A stretch of 42,873 nt of DNA from Saprospiraceae bacterium (GTDB lineage: Bacteria > Bacteroidota > Bacteroidia > Chitinophagales > Saprospiraceae): NCBI GenBank assembly GCA_020627825.1, contig JAHDGD010000016.1, forward strand, positions 1 to 42,873, written 5' to 3'. The translations under genes were made by a program, and so were the position numbers. The notes beneath the pieces were generated by a model. That model was not told the origin of the DNA and ran no database searches. It saw nothing but the letters and a program-made list of their open reading frames with translations. Of the stretch, positions 17,731 to 26,357 are shown piece by piece. The first letter of the stretch is position 1. Each line of letters opens with the position of its first letter.

Positions 17731-18328
17731 ATTCTTCAATAAGTTTATCAATATCTGTAATAAAACGTTCTACTTCATCTGGATCTGTTCCATCGGCAAA
17801 AGAGCGAACTTTTCCTTCTTTATCAACTAATATAATTTTACCTGAATGATTAATACCACCCGGTGCTTCCTCATCTTCTACAACAATATTAAAATAATTC
17901 GAAGCTAATCCATGTAACTTTTCTTTTTCACCAGTCAACATATTCCATTTAGGAGCTTTAACTTCTAAATTTTCAGCATATGCTGCAAGAGCAGAAATTG
18001 AATCCCTTTTCGGATCCAAAGAAAAACTGACCAACTTGATAGTAGGGTTGGCTTCGTATTTGTCGTATATGGTCACCATATTTCCCATCACTGTGGGGCA
18101 AATAGTAGGGCACTTCGTAAAGAAGAAGTCTGCTATTTGAATGGACTCTTTATAGTCATTTTGAGTAATAATATCACCTTCTTGGTTATAAAATGAAAAA
18201 GCATTTACAGTATGAGGTACTTTTTCCCCGTCAACAATTTTAGTATCTCCTAAGTAAGGGAGTTTATCGCTTTCATTACAGGAAATAAGTGCAAAGAAAG
18301 ATAGGAAAAGTAAGCTAAAAATTCTCAT
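17717..18328 (-). CDS. SCO1/SenC-family copper chaperone lipoprotein
   Basis: This 203-aa protein has a lipoprotein signal (FLSFFALISC, C17) and a thioredoxin fold. The copper ligands of the SCO family are present: CPTIC (C73, C77) after FFFTK, and H161 in INHSGKIILVD. SCO proteins deliver copper to, or maintain thiols of, the CuA centre of cytochrome c oxidase on the periplasmic side of the inner membrane. Length is typical. The gene is first in a two-gene minus-strand unit with the lipoprotein cytochrome c and is divergent from the DASH cryptochrome, with back-to-back TACTTTTG boxes between them. Confidence 0.93.
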   Translation of the reverse strand: MRIFSLLFLSFFALISCNESDKLPYLGDTKIVDGEKVPHTVNAFSFYNQEGDIITQNDYKESIQIADFFFTKCPTICPTVMGNMVTIYDKYEANPTIKLVSFSLDPKRDSISALAAYAENLEVKAPKWNMLTGEKEKLHGLASNYFNIVVEDEEAPGGINHSGKIILVDKEGKVRSFADGTDPDEVERFITDIDKLIEEYEAD

Positions 18329-18413
18329 GTATTTTAAACCATTTGAATCTGAAAAAATTAATTAAAACAAAATTTACAATTCCATTATAAATTCTATTCA
18401 TACAAACTAAATG

Positions 18414-18449
18414 CAAAAGTAAATGTTTAATTAAAGTAATGTACTTTTG
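18414..18449. promoter_or_regulatory. Back-to-back -7 boxes between SCO1 and cryptochrome
   Basis: CAAAAGTA (18414-18421, which is TACTTTTG on the minus strand) and TACTTTTG (18442-18449, plus strand) both match the Bacteroidota consensus TAnnTTTG and are separated by 20 bp of AT-rich DNA. The plus box lies 30 nt before the cryptochrome ATG. The minus box lies about 85 nt before the SCO start. They also form an 8-bp inverted repeat. No convincing -33 TTTG was found. Confidence 0.5.
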
Positions 18450-18479
18450 AAAGATTAAACTTCCGTTAATAAAGATAAA

Positions 18480-19910
18480 ATGAAGAAAGAGACGTCTATA
18501 ATGTGGTTTCGACAAGACCTGAGAATACATGATAATGAGGCGTTATGGGAAGCCAGTAGAACGGCGGATGAAATGATTCCAGTGTATATTTTCGACGAAC
18601 GTGTTTTTGAAGGAAAAACGAGTTTCGGTTTTCGAAAGACGGGTGTCCATCGCTGTCAATTTATAATTGAAAGTATTGAGAATCTTAGAAATTCGCTACA
18701 AAGAAAAAATACAAATTTAATTGTAAGAATAGGAAAGCCTGAAGTTATTCTCGCTGAACTTGCAAAGGAATACGCCGCATCCTGGGTTTATTGCAATAGA
18801 GAAAGAACACAAGAAGAAGTAGATGTACAAAATGCATTGGAACAAAATTTATGGCAACATGGTATTGAACTTAGATATTCGAGAGGAAAAATGTTGTATT
18901 ATACAGCAGATTTACCTTTTCCTATTTCGCACACTCCTGATGTTTTTACAAGTTTTAGAAAAGAAGTAGAACGATTTATAAGTGTAAGAGAACCTTTAGC
19001 AAGTGAAAGACTCCAACTCAAACCTATACCTGAAGGAATTGAACCTGGGAAAATTCCACAAGTTGACACTTTTGGCATGAAAATGCCGGCAAAAAGAAAG
19101 CCCTCCTTTTTTAAAGGTGGTGAAACAAATGCTCTTGCGAGATTACGCTATTATTTATGGGAGTCAGATTTAGTGGCTAGTTACAAAAATACCCGAAATG
19201 GATTGCTAGGTTCGGATTACAGTACGAAGTTTTCACCATATTTAAGTCAGGGATGTTTATCGCCCAAAAAGATATATGCTGAAATAAAGGCATATGAAGA
19301 AGAACGCGTTTCAAACGATTCCACATATTGGGTAATATTCGAATTGTTGTGGAGAGATTTTTTTAGGTTAATGGGTAAAAAACATGGGAATACAATTTTT
19401 CAAATTGGTGGTATAAAAAAGGAAGCTATTGCTACCTCGACTGTCGATATGAATACATTTAATGCATGGAAAAATGGTGAAACAGGCATCCCTTTTATTG
19501 ACGCTAATATGAAAGAGTTAAATGCAACTGGATTTATGTCCAATAGAGGAAGACAAAATGTTGCAAGTTTCTTGGTCAATGATCTCAATATAAACTGGTT
19601 AATAGGAGCAGAATACTTTGAAAGTTTATTATTGGATTATGATCCATGTAGTAATTACGGTAATTGGAATTACATTGCAGGTGTGGGAAGTGATCCACGA
19701 AATGATCGCTACTTCAATATATATTCTCAAGCTAAACGATATGACCCCAAAGGAACTTACGTAAAACATTGGTTGCCAATACTGGAAAAATTACCGGAGA
19801 ATCAAGTGCATTTACCAAATCATGCATCACAAGAAATATTAGCACAAGCAGGTGTTCAATTAGGTTCAAATTATCCAGATGCAATCATCCCAACTAATAA
19901 ATGGAATTAG
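18480..19910 (+). CDS. Cryptochrome DASH / photolyase family flavoprotein
   Basis: This 476-aa cytoplasmic protein has the photolyase alpha/beta N-terminal domain (MWFRQDLRIHDNEAL, about 1-130) and the FAD-binding helical domain (about 200-476). Signature stretches are FSPYLSQGCLSP, FELLWRDFFR, GIPFIDANMKELNATGFMSNRGRQNVASF (the FAD-binding core) and the DASH-type GSDPRNDRYFN followed by YDPKGTYVKHWLP. DASH proteins bind FAD and an MTHF antenna and repair cyclobutane dimers, chiefly in single-stranded DNA; signalling roles have also been reported. Length is typical for DASH. The gene is monocistronic and convergent with the DUF389 gene; its stop codon abuts a mobile-element-derived block. Confidence 0.95.
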   Translation: MKKETSIMWFRQDLRIHDNEALWEASRTADEMIPVYIFDERVFEGKTSFGFRKTGVHRCQFIIESIENLRNSLQRKNTNLIVRIGKPEVILAELAKEYAASWVYCNRERTQEEVDVQNALEQNLWQHGIELRYSRGKMLYYTADLPFPISHTPDVFTSFRKEVERFISVREPLASERLQLKPIPEGIEPGKIPQVDTFGMKMPAKRKPSFFKGGETNALARLRYYLWESDLVASYKNTRNGLLGSDYSTKFSPYLSQGCLSPKKIYAEIKAYEEERVSNDSTYWVIFELLWRDFFRLMGKKHGNTIFQIGGIKKEAIATSTVDMNTFNAWKNGETGIPFIDANMKELNATGFMSNRGRQNVASFLVNDLNINWLIGAEYFESLLLDYDPCSNYGNWNYIAGVGSDPRNDRYFNIYSQAKRYDPKGTYVKHWLPILEKLPENQVHLPNHASQEILAQAGVQLGSNYPDAIIPTNKWN

Positions 19911-19912
19911 TT

Positions 19913-20249
19913 ACCTGAGTTCGGGATTATTAGCTCGCAATTTACTGTATTGTAAGCACATGATTGTCAATGAATCATAGTCACCATTATGGTGAGTGAA
20001 CAAAAGTAGGCGTAGCCTTTATTTCAAAGGCAGTTTAGGTCATAATAGATTTTCTAATGCATAATGTGGGTTAAACATTATCTGATTTTGAAAATCAATC
20101 TTTGGACTATAAATTTTAAGGGAAATCAAAGCATTCCACTTTCTTCAGCGTTGTTTTATTTCAATGTGGCTCGCCGCATTTTCAACAAAACACCTTGAAT
20201 AATGCGTTTCCTTTAATTTTTGCTTTCGCAATTTATCCCGAACTCAGGT
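19913..20249. mobile_element. 337-bp intergenic block bounded by inverted repeats, composite MITE-like
   Basis: This is the only gap over 300 bp without a gene. It is bounded by ACCTGAGTTTCGGGAT (19913-19928) and ATCCCGAACTCAGGT (20235-20249), inverted repeats that differ by one inserted T. They begin 2 nt after the cryptochrome stop and overlap the DUF389 stop codon. Inside lie a copy of the MITE core found at 30163 (here 19971-20071, including its right terminal repeat), a perfect palindrome TCACCAT-T-ATGGTGA at 19982-19996, and GATTTT-G-AAAATC. No open frame of note and no clear target duplication were seen. It looks like a nested, decayed non-autonomous element. It may also supply transcription termination between the two convergent genes. 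Confidence 0.6.
19971..20071 (+). repeat. Second copy of the MITE core, 5' truncated
   Basis: This segment matches 30163-30263 at about nine positions in ten, in the same orientation. It ends in the same terminal repeat (ATGCATAATGTGGG followed by TTAAA). The left terminal repeat seen at 30098 is missing here. Confidence 0.85.
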
Positions 20250-21616
20250 TAGATGATTAACAATTCATAAGGCTCTCCTTTGAATTTTACTTTTAGGAAA
20301 TTTGAAAGTTGTTCTTTGTGTGTTTTTGTAAGAGTTTGACCTTTCTTTTTATACACAATTACAGTATGTATCTTTTTAAACCCATCAGCTTGCGGACTTT
20401 GCATTTTTCCGTAAGAAACACTTTCTATAGGAGGGAACAAGCTAACGAGATAAGCATTAATTTCTAATGTCTGCAAAGAGTCGGCTTTTGATTGCTGTAA
20501 AAGTTCAATTTTTTTAGCTTCAGCTTTTTTCTTCTCTTGCGTCAAGATTTTCACTTTCTGTATTTCTTGTTCGAGTGATTGAACTTGAGCAGTATTGATG
20601 TCACTTTCACTTGAATTCAAAATTCGAACATCAAGATCTGTAAGACCTTGATCGCTTAATATAGATTTATATTCCTCTTGTTTATCAGATGTTATGACAT
20701 CACCATAAACATATAATACTAGGGTAGAACTAGTGTCGGTTAATAATGTTTTATAATCATCTAAGAAGATCCGATCTTCTCCGAACTCTTTATCTATAAA
20801 TTCCGCAATGATATTTTCAGTCTCTTGTTTTTGTAATAAGCGGCCAAGAATATAAAAGCTAGGAATTACGATTAATAAGCCAAAAAGTAAAACAATGATT
20901 CTATTTCTTACTCTTTCACTTCTTTTTAGATAACGACGGTATGGGAAACGTAAAAAACGAACAATGATATAAGTGGCTATTGAAATGAAGCTCGTATTCA
21001 ACATGAATAAATAGAAAGCACTTAATGCAAAATTGGGGTCGCCTTTAGCAATGCCATACCCAGTAACACAAAGGGGAGGCATGAGTGCTGTCGCTATGGC
21101 AACACCAGGCAAAGTAACTGAAATATCCTTTCTTGCAATCGAAATAATTCCTGCTAATCCTCCGAATATGGCAACCAATACATCAAGTGTATTAGGTTCT
21201 GTTCTTGAATGAATAGCGGGTGTTATATTGCCAAATGGAGTTAAGGCAAAATATACAGTACTCGTAACAAGGGCAATAAGAATAGCAGCTGAAAAATGAA
21301 TAAATGATTTTTTTAGAACTTCTTTATCGTTTATTCCAATTCCCAATCCAATACCAAGAATAGGAGACATCAAAGGCGAAATTAACATGGCTCCTATGAT
21401 GACCGCATCTGAATTTCTATCCAATCCAATGGAGGCGATTAAAATAGAACACATTAGCATCCAAGCATTGGCACCTGCCATAGATTTTTTTGCCTTAATT
21501 TCCTGAATCACAGCTTTCTTATCAACACCCTTACGTAAGTCTATGATGTCATAAAAGAGGCTTTTGACATATGAAAATCCAATTGATTTTTCACTATTTT
21601 GTTTTACTTCGGTCAT
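20249..21616 (-). CDS. DUF389-family inner-membrane protein
   Basis: This 455-aa protein has an N-terminal segment of about 45 residues, then about six or seven membrane helices (about 47-260). These include the DUF389 hallmarks SIGLDRNSDAVIIGAMLISPLMSPILGIGLG and GVAIATALMPPLCVTGYGIAKG. A soluble C-terminal region follows, with a basic/acidic coiled coil (about 345-395, VQSLEQEIQKVKILTQEKKKAEAKK) and a small alpha/beta end domain. The family is of unknown function; transport or stress roles have been guessed. The gene starts one base after the LolD-like gene stops, so translation is probably coupled. Its stop codon TAA is part of the right inverted repeat of the neighbouring element, meaning the element boundary may have replaced or set the original 3' end. 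Confidence 0.9.
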   Translation of the reverse strand: MTEVKQNSEKSIGFSYVKSLFYDIIDLRKGVDKKAVIQEIKAKKSMAGANAWMLMCSILIASIGLDRNSDAVIIGAMLISPLMSPILGIGLGIGINDKEVLKKSFIHFSAAILIALVTSTVYFALTPFGNITPAIHSRTEPNTLDVLVAIFGGLAGIISIARKDISVTLPGVAIATALMPPLCVTGYGIAKGDPNFALSAFYLFMLNTSFISIATYIIVRFLRFPYRRYLKRSERVRNRIIVLLFGLLIVIPSFYILGRLLQKQETENIIAEFIDKEFGEDRIFLDDYKTLLTDTSSTLVLYVYGDVITSDKQEEYKSILSDQGLTDLDVRILNSSESDINTAQVQSLEQEIQKVKILTQEKKKAEAKKIELLQQSKADSLQTLEINAYLVSLFPPIESVSYGKMQSPQADGFKKIHTVIVYKKKGQTLTKTHKEQLSNFLKVKFKGEPYELLII

Positions 21617-21617
21617 A

Positions 21618-22283
21618 TTAATGCTGTATTAATCCATCTTGCATGATCAGCAGACGATCACTTAACTTGCCTATCTCTTCGTTATGTGTGACAATAACAA
21701 AACTTTGAGAAAAATCATCTCGCATTTTATTAAATAATGCATGCAACTCTTCAGAATTTTCTTGATCCAAGTTTCCTGAAGGTTCATCTGCAAAAATAAT
21801 GACAGGGTTATTGATAAGGGCACGGGCCACCGCTACCCGTTGTTGTTCTCCTCCAGATAATTGTCCTGGTTTGTGATCCAATCGTTCCGATAATCCTAAG
21901 TAATCAAGTAGCTCTTTTGCTTTTTCTGTATAAAATCCTGTTGATTCTTTTGCAATCATCGCCGGAAGTAGTACATTTTCAAGTGCAGTAAATTCATTCA
22001 GTAGATGATGAAATTGAAAAATGAAACCAATTTTTTGATTTCTAAATTTTGCAATGGCTTTTTTGTTCAGGATATCAATATCTTGATTTTCTATAGTTAA
22101 ACTGCCTTTGTCTTTGTCATCTAGAGTTCCAAGAATCTGTAATAAAGTAGATTTACCCGAGCCAGATTTTCCCATTATGGAGACAATTTCTTTTTCGTAT
22201 ATGTCGATATCTATACCTTTCAGAACTTTTAAGGAACCGAATGACTTATGTATATTTTTAGCTGATAGAATTATATTATCCAA
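21618..22283 (-). CDS. lolD: LolD-like ABC transporter ATPase
   Basis: This 221-aa ABC ATPase has Walker [10 protein letters not shown] (38-46), Q-loop Q90, signature LSGGEQQR (from 142), Walker B VIIFADE (161-167), and switch histidine H200 in VTHN. The sequence around the Q-loop ([26 protein letters not shown]) is typical of LolD and MacB/FtsE-like ATPases, which drive lipoprotein release from the inner membrane. No permease gene (LolC/E) is adjacent; in Bacteroidota lolD is often separated from its permease. It is the first gene of a two-gene unit with DUF389. A role in lipoprotein sorting is the best guess; other MacB-type exporters remain possible. Confidence 0.88.
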   Translation of the reverse strand: MDNIILSAKNIHKSFGSLKVLKGIDIDIYEKEIVSIMGKSGSGKSTLLQILGTLDDKDKGSLTIENQDIDILNKKAIAKFRNQKIGFIFQFHHLLNEFTALENVLLPAMIAKESTGFYTEKAKELLDYLGLSERLDHKPGQLSGGEQQRVAVARALINNPVIIFADEPSGNLDQENSEELHALFNKMRDDFSQSFVIVTHNEEIGKLSDRLLIMQDGLIQH

Positions 22284-22533
22284 GAACTTTTATTTGATGG
22301 TCTATTTTTCTTTTTGACAACCATTATGTTATGTCTTTAAAAAAATAGAATATATTTTTTTTTAGAATTAATTAACACTTTTGAAAATAAAAGCGTTTTA
22401 ATAATAGTTTATTGATTATCGAGATCAAAGGTAATTAAAAGATAGGTTACTTATTCGGGTTTATCCCGCATTAAATGTATGTTATTTTTACTACAAAATG
22501 CCTTCTTTTTTCTCGAAAATCTATTAATTAAGA

Positions 22534-22541
22534 TATTTTTG
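22534..22541 (+). promoter_or_regulatory. Candidate -7 box (TATTTTTG) for the glycosyltransferase-ribBA unit
   Basis: TATTTTTG matches TAnnTTTG and lies 28 nt before the ATG at 22570. The rest of the 286-bp gap (22284-22569) is AT-rich with no gene. It holds a CGGG-TTTAT-CCCG mini-stem at about 22456-22468 that vaguely recalls the MITE ends. Confidence 0.4.
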
Positions 22542-22569
22542 CAACCCGAAAACTGATATAAGATCCTGT

Positions 22570-23799
22570 ATGAAGATTCTTCAACTCTGTAAAAAATTCC
22601 CTTATCCCCTTAAAGACGGAGAGTCTATAGCAGTTACCTATTTGTCAAAAGCACTTCATGAACTTGGTTGTGAAATTACATTGCTTTGTATGAATACTAC
22701 AAAGCATTATACTGATGTTCAAACATTACCTCAACATTTCAATCATTATAAAGAAATTCATGCATCGGACTTAGATAATTCCATCAAGCCTTTGGATGCT
22801 TTCAAAAATTTATTTTCAAAGGACTCTTATCATGTTTCTAGATTTGTTTCCGAAGACTATGAAAAAAAGTTAACTACTCTTTTACAAGAAAATGAATTTG
22901 ATATTATTCAATTGGAAACATTGTACTTAGCACCATATGTGGACACTATACGGAATTATAGTGATGCAATCATTACAATGAGAGCTCATAACGTGGAGCA
23001 TGAAATATGGGAAAGAATAAAAAATAACACCAGGTTGCTACCGAAGAAGTGGTACATTTCATACTTGACAAAAAAGCTTAAACGCTTTGAAATAGAGAAT
23101 TTAAATACATACGATTATTTAATTGCTGTAACTGATAAAGATTTATCTACTTTTAAAAAATTGGGGTATAAAAATGGAGCAATTGCATCTCCTATAGGAA
23201 TTGATATTTCAGCATACAAAGGAGAGGAAGTATCTCACGAATGTCAATCTATGTGTTTCATAGGATCACTAGATTGGATGCCAAACTTAGAAGGTGTTGA
23301 TTGGTTTCTGCAGAATGTATGGGAAAAGGCTAAACAAGAAAATAAGCAATTGGAATTCCATATTGCAGGTAGAAATACACCTAATTCTATTCGCTCGCTA
23401 AAGGATAACATGCTTAAAGTACATGGCGAAGTCCCATCGGCAATCAATTTTATTAAATCTCATCCCATCATGCTTGTTCCTTTATTTAGTGGAAGTGGAA
23501 TGCGAGTAAAAATTTTAGAGGGATTAGCTCTTGGTCGAATCGTCATAACAACGTCTTTGGGTTTAGAAGGAATAGATGCGAAACATAAACAAGAAGTTTT
23601 AATAGCAGATACACCTCAAGAATTTTTAGATGCAATTTCCTTTTGTCAATCTTATCCGCGTAAAGTAAAAGAGATGTCTGCAAGAGCAATGGTTTTTGTA
23701 GAGAAGTATTACAATAATCACCATAATGCGCATAATTTGAAGTCGCTTTATACCAATCTTCTAAAAAAATATAAGACGTCACCTAGTGTAATAAAATAG
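22570..23799 (+). CDS. GT4-family glycosyltransferase
   Basis: This 409-aa cytoplasmic GT-B fold enzyme has an N-terminal acceptor domain with KKFPYPLKDGESIAVTYLSKAL. The C-terminal nucleotide-sugar domain contains CFIGSLDWMPNLEGVDWFL, and FSGSGMRVKILEGLALGRIVITT, which holds the E-x7-E-type donor motif of GT4 retaining glycosyltransferases. It has no membrane segment. It is probably involved in building a surface polysaccharide or glycolipid; donor and acceptor are unknown. It is followed 43 nt later by a second GT4 gene of the same type and then by ribBA. Confidence 0.9.
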   Translation: MKILQLCKKFPYPLKDGESIAVTYLSKALHELGCEITLLCMNTTKHYTDVQTLPQHFNHYKEIHASDLDNSIKPLDAFKNLFSKDSYHVSRFVSEDYEKKLTTLLQENEFDIIQLETLYLAPYVDTIRNYSDAIITMRAHNVEHEIWERIKNNTRLLPKKWYISYLTKKLKRFEIENLNTYDYLIAVTDKDLSTFKKLGYKNGAIASPIGIDISAYKGEEVSHECQSMCFIGSLDWMPNLEGVDWFLQNVWEKAKQENKQLEFHIAGRNTPNSIRSLKDNMLKVHGEVPSAINFIKSHPIMLVPLFSGSGMRVKILEGLALGRIVITTSLGLEGIDAKHKQEVLIADTPQEFLDAISFCQSYPRKVKEMSARAMVFVEKYYNNHHNAHNLKSLYTNLLKKYKTSPSVIK

Positions 23800-23830
23800 G
23801 ATGATTTCAATTTGAATTAATTAAAAAATG

Positions 23831-23838
23831 TAGCTTTG
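23831..23838 (+). promoter_or_regulatory. -7 box (TAGCTTTG) four bases before the second GT4 gene
   Basis: TAGCTTTG is a perfect TAnnTTTG and ends 4 nt before the ATG at 23843. Transcription starting at the usual distance would begin at or next to the ATG, giving a leaderless mRNA. Confidence 0.35.
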
Positions 23839-23842
23839 TTTC

Positions 23843-25042
23843 ATGAATTCAAAGCCGACTTTAGTTGTTCTGAGTCCAAGATTTCCATACCCTACGGAGA
23901 AGGGAGACAAACTAAGATTATATCACCAACTCCATGCATTAGTTCAGTCTTTTAATGTCCATTTAATAAGCTTATCCGAACATGAAATTTTGCCTGAACA
24001 TAAAGCGATTATAGATCAACTTGTAATTAAAAATCACATCATCTATCAATCTAAAAATCGGTTGTTGAAAGCAATTTTTCAATTTATTCTAGGAAAAGGA
24101 GCATTGCAAGTTAATTACTACAATGAAAAGCGGATTAAGGAGAAAGTAGAAGCGTTAATTTCACAACTTGCTCCAGATATCTTGTATGTTCAGCTCGTAA
24201 GAATCGCTCATATGGTTCACCATTATAAAGGCCCCAAGGCCATAGATTACATGGATGCTATGTCGCTTAATATGAAGAGAGAATCCTCTTTTAGGTCTGC
24301 TTTAAAGCGTATTGTTTTTGGGCTTGAAGCCCAAAGAATTTTAAAGGTGGAACAAAACTGCTCCCAGTATTTTAATCGAAAATTCATTATTTCTTCTGCT
24401 GATAAATCTTATTTAGAGTCAAAAGGGATTTCCGATTTACAAGTCATAAGCAATGGCGTGGATTGCGCATTTTTTGATCCGCATAAACTTCCTTCTATTC
24501 CCATAAAGTACGATATCGCGTTTGTGGGAAATATGGGGTATTTGCCCAATGTGCTTGCTGCGGAATATGTCGTTCATAAAATATCGAGCTCATCGAAAAA
24601 AGAATTATCAACCTTAATAGCTGGCGCCAGACCACATCGACGCGTTCAAAGATTACAATCTAAAAATGTAACTGTAACTGGCTGGGTGAAAGATATAAGA
24701 GAAGCATACTTATCTGCCAAAGTGATCGTTGCTCCCATTTTCTCTGGAGCAGGGCAACAAAACAAAATTTTAGAGGCCATGGCATTGGGAAAAACATGCA
24801 TTACGACTACACAGGTTAATCAAGCTATACGGGCAGTTAAAGGGACTGAAATTTTAATCGCTGATACAGAAGAGCAATTTCTAAAACATCTTGAGAATTT
24901 ATGGAATAATCCTACCTTATGTGATGAAATAGGAAAAAATGCGCGTAAATTTGTGGTAGAAAACTTTGATTGGAAACGAGAAGGAAACAAGCTGTGTACA
25001 GAATTGTTAGATCTCATAAAAGAAAGACATGATTTCAGTTGA
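23843..25042 (+). CDS. GT4-family glycosyltransferase (exosortase/stp1-like subgroup)
   Basis: This 399-aa GT-B glycosyltransferase opens with VVLSPRFPYPTEKGDKLRLYHQLHAL and has FVGNMGYLPNVLAAEYVV at the start of the C-terminal domain. Its donor-binding stretch is FSGAGQQNKILEAMALGKTCITT. The N-terminal pattern resembles the sugar transferases associated with exosortase loci, but no exosortase is present. It is likely a cytoplasmic enzyme of surface polysaccharide synthesis. A GGGCTT/AAGCCC palindrome lies inside the gene and encodes FGLEAQR. The 3' end overlaps the start of ribBA by 14 nt, so expression is coupled. Confidence 0.88.
   Translation: MNSKPTLVVLSPRFPYPTEKGDKLRLYHQLHALVQSFNVHLISLSEHEILPEHKAIIDQLVIKNHIIYQSKNRLLKAIFQFILGKGALQVNYYNEKRIKEKVEALISQLAPDILYVQLVRIAHMVHHYKGPKAIDYMDAMSLNMKRESSFRSALKRIVFGLEAQRILKVEQNCSQYFNRKFIISSADKSYLESKGISDLQVISNGVDCAFFDPHKLPSIPIKYDIAFVGNMGYLPNVLAAEYVVHKISSSSKKELSTLIAGARPHRRVQRLQSKNVTVTGWVKDIREAYLSAKVIVAPIFSGAGQQNKILEAMALGKTCITTTQVNQAIRAVKGTEILIADTEEQFLKHLENLWNNPTLCDEIGKNARKFVVENFDWKREGNKLCTELLDLIKERHDFS
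24317..24335. repeat. Short palindrome, GGGCTT/AAGCCC family, inside the second GT4 gene
   Basis: TTTGGGCTT and AAGCCCAAA are perfect 9-bp arms around one G. In frame it encodes FGLEAQ. It has the same core as the intergenic palindrome at 7991-8011. Confidence 0.7.
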
Positions 25043-26156
25043 TGAACAAATAAAATTAGATTCTATTCCTGATGCTATTGAGGCAATTAAAAGGGGAGAA
25101 GTTATTATAGTTGTAGATGATGAAGATAGAGAAAATGAAGGTGATTTCATTTGTGCAGCAGAGGCTGTTACTCCTGAAATTATTAATTTCATGGCATCTC
25201 ATGGTCGAGGTTTAATTTGTACACCTATTATGGAAAGTTTAGCGGATAAACTTGAATTAAACCCTATGGTGTCGAATAATACAGCATTGCATGAAACCGC
25301 TTTTACGGTATCCATAGATTATTTAAAAAAAGGATGCTCTACTGGTATTTCTGCATACGATCGTTCTACAGGAATTAAAGCACTTACGGAATCACAAACC
25401 ATTGCATCAGACTATGCTAGACCTGGTCATATTTTCCCTTTGAGAGCGAAACAAGGTGGCGTTCTTAGAAGAACAGGTCATACTGAGGCTGCGGTTGATT
25501 TAGCAAAACTAGCTGGGTTTTTTCCAGCTGGAGTATTGGTTGAAATTTTGAATGAAGATGGTTCAATGGCTCGTTTAGCACAACTTTCCATTATTGCCAA
25601 AAAGCACAATCTCAAATTAATTTCTATAAAAGATCTCGTTTCGTATCGAATGAGTACTGAGCGGATTGTTAAGCGAGAATTTGAGACAACTTTACAGACA
25701 AAATATGGCGAGCTTAGAGCAATCGCGTACACTCAAGTTACTACAAATGATACACATTTCGTTCTCATTAAGGGAAATGTGCAGGATGAAAATGAAGTTC
25801 TTGTCAGAGTTCACTCGAGCAGTGAGACGGGTGATATATTATCTCATCTTTTCGGAGATGGCGGTAAAATAGTTGAAAGTGCTCTTTCAAAAATTCAAGA
25901 AGAGGGAACAGGTGTGTTCCTCTATATGCGACATGGTGAAAAAGGAGAATCTATCATCAATAAGCTAAAAGAAATTGATAACGATCCTACAAACGACCCA
26001 TTAAAGTCATCAGTACAAAGAGATTTTGGGGTTGGAGCCCAAATTTTACGTGACCTTGGTATTCGAAAAATAAAACTACTAACCAATAGTCCCAAGAAAA
26101 GAATTGCACTTGATGGTTATGGCTTGAGTATAACTGAAATTATTTCATTTGAATAA
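25029..26156 (+). CDS. ribBA: RibBA: DHBP synthase with a degenerate GTP cyclohydrolase II domain
   Basis: Residues 1-205 form 3,4-dihydroxy-2-butanone-4-phosphate synthase (ribulose 5-phosphate to DHBP plus formate, riboflavin pathway). The catalytic DDEDRENEGD (30-39), HGRGLIC, and HIFPLRAKQGGVLRRTGHTEAAVDL are intact. Residues 206-375 have the fold of GTP cyclohydrolase II, but the zinc site is lost. The canonical HSEC-x-TGD...RCDCG reads HSSSETGD...FGDGG (262-279), so all three cysteines are replaced. The usual GRGIGL motif is GEKGES. The ending FGVGAQILRDLGIRKIKLLTNSPKK is normal. Only the RibB activity is expected; a separate RibA should exist elsewhere. The gene overlaps the upstream glycosyltransferase by 14 nt. 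Confidence 0.93.
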   Translation: MISVDEQIKLDSIPDAIEAIKRGEVIIVVDDEDRENEGDFICAAEAVTPEIINFMASHGRGLICTPIMESLADKLELNPMVSNNTALHETAFTVSIDYLKKGCSTGISAYDRSTGIKALTESQTIASDYARPGHIFPLRAKQGGVLRRTGHTEAAVDLAKLAGFFPAGVLVEILNEDGSMARLAQLSIIAKKHNLKLISIKDLVSYRMSTERIVKREFETTLQTKYGELRAIAYTQVTTNDTHFVLIKGNVQDENEVLVRVHSSSETGDILSHLFGDGGKIVESALSKIQEEGTGVFLYMRHGEKGESIINKLKEIDNDPTNDPLKSSVQRDFGVGAQILRDLGIRKIKLLTNSPKKRIALDGYGLSITEIISFE

Positions 26157-26322
26157 AAAGTCAAGGATTGTGTTATCCATTAGGTGTTAAAGCACAAAGG
26201 TTTTTTGCAAACAATTCAAAAAAACTCTATCTTGCTTATAATCAGAACAAAATTCATCAAATTATTGAATTAATGTTGTGTCAATTAAGACTACTATTCG
26301 TAATATTTGAAGAATGAATGTG

Positions 26323-26357
26323 GCTCTGAATGTTTTATTGCATTCAGAGCTTTTTTT
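26323..26357 (+). terminator. Intrinsic terminator of the GT4-ribBA unit
   Basis: GCTCTGAATG and CATTCAGAGC form a perfect 10-bp stem with an 8-nt loop, followed by seven T residues on the plus strand. It lies 167 nt after ribBA and its T-run touches the end of the convergent PorP/SprF-like gene. Confidence 0.85.

Noticed and set aside
18480-19910. Classical CPD photolyase
   Set aside because: The GSDPRNDRYFN stretch and the C-terminal YDPKGTYVKHWLP pattern match the DASH group rather than class I or II photolyases.
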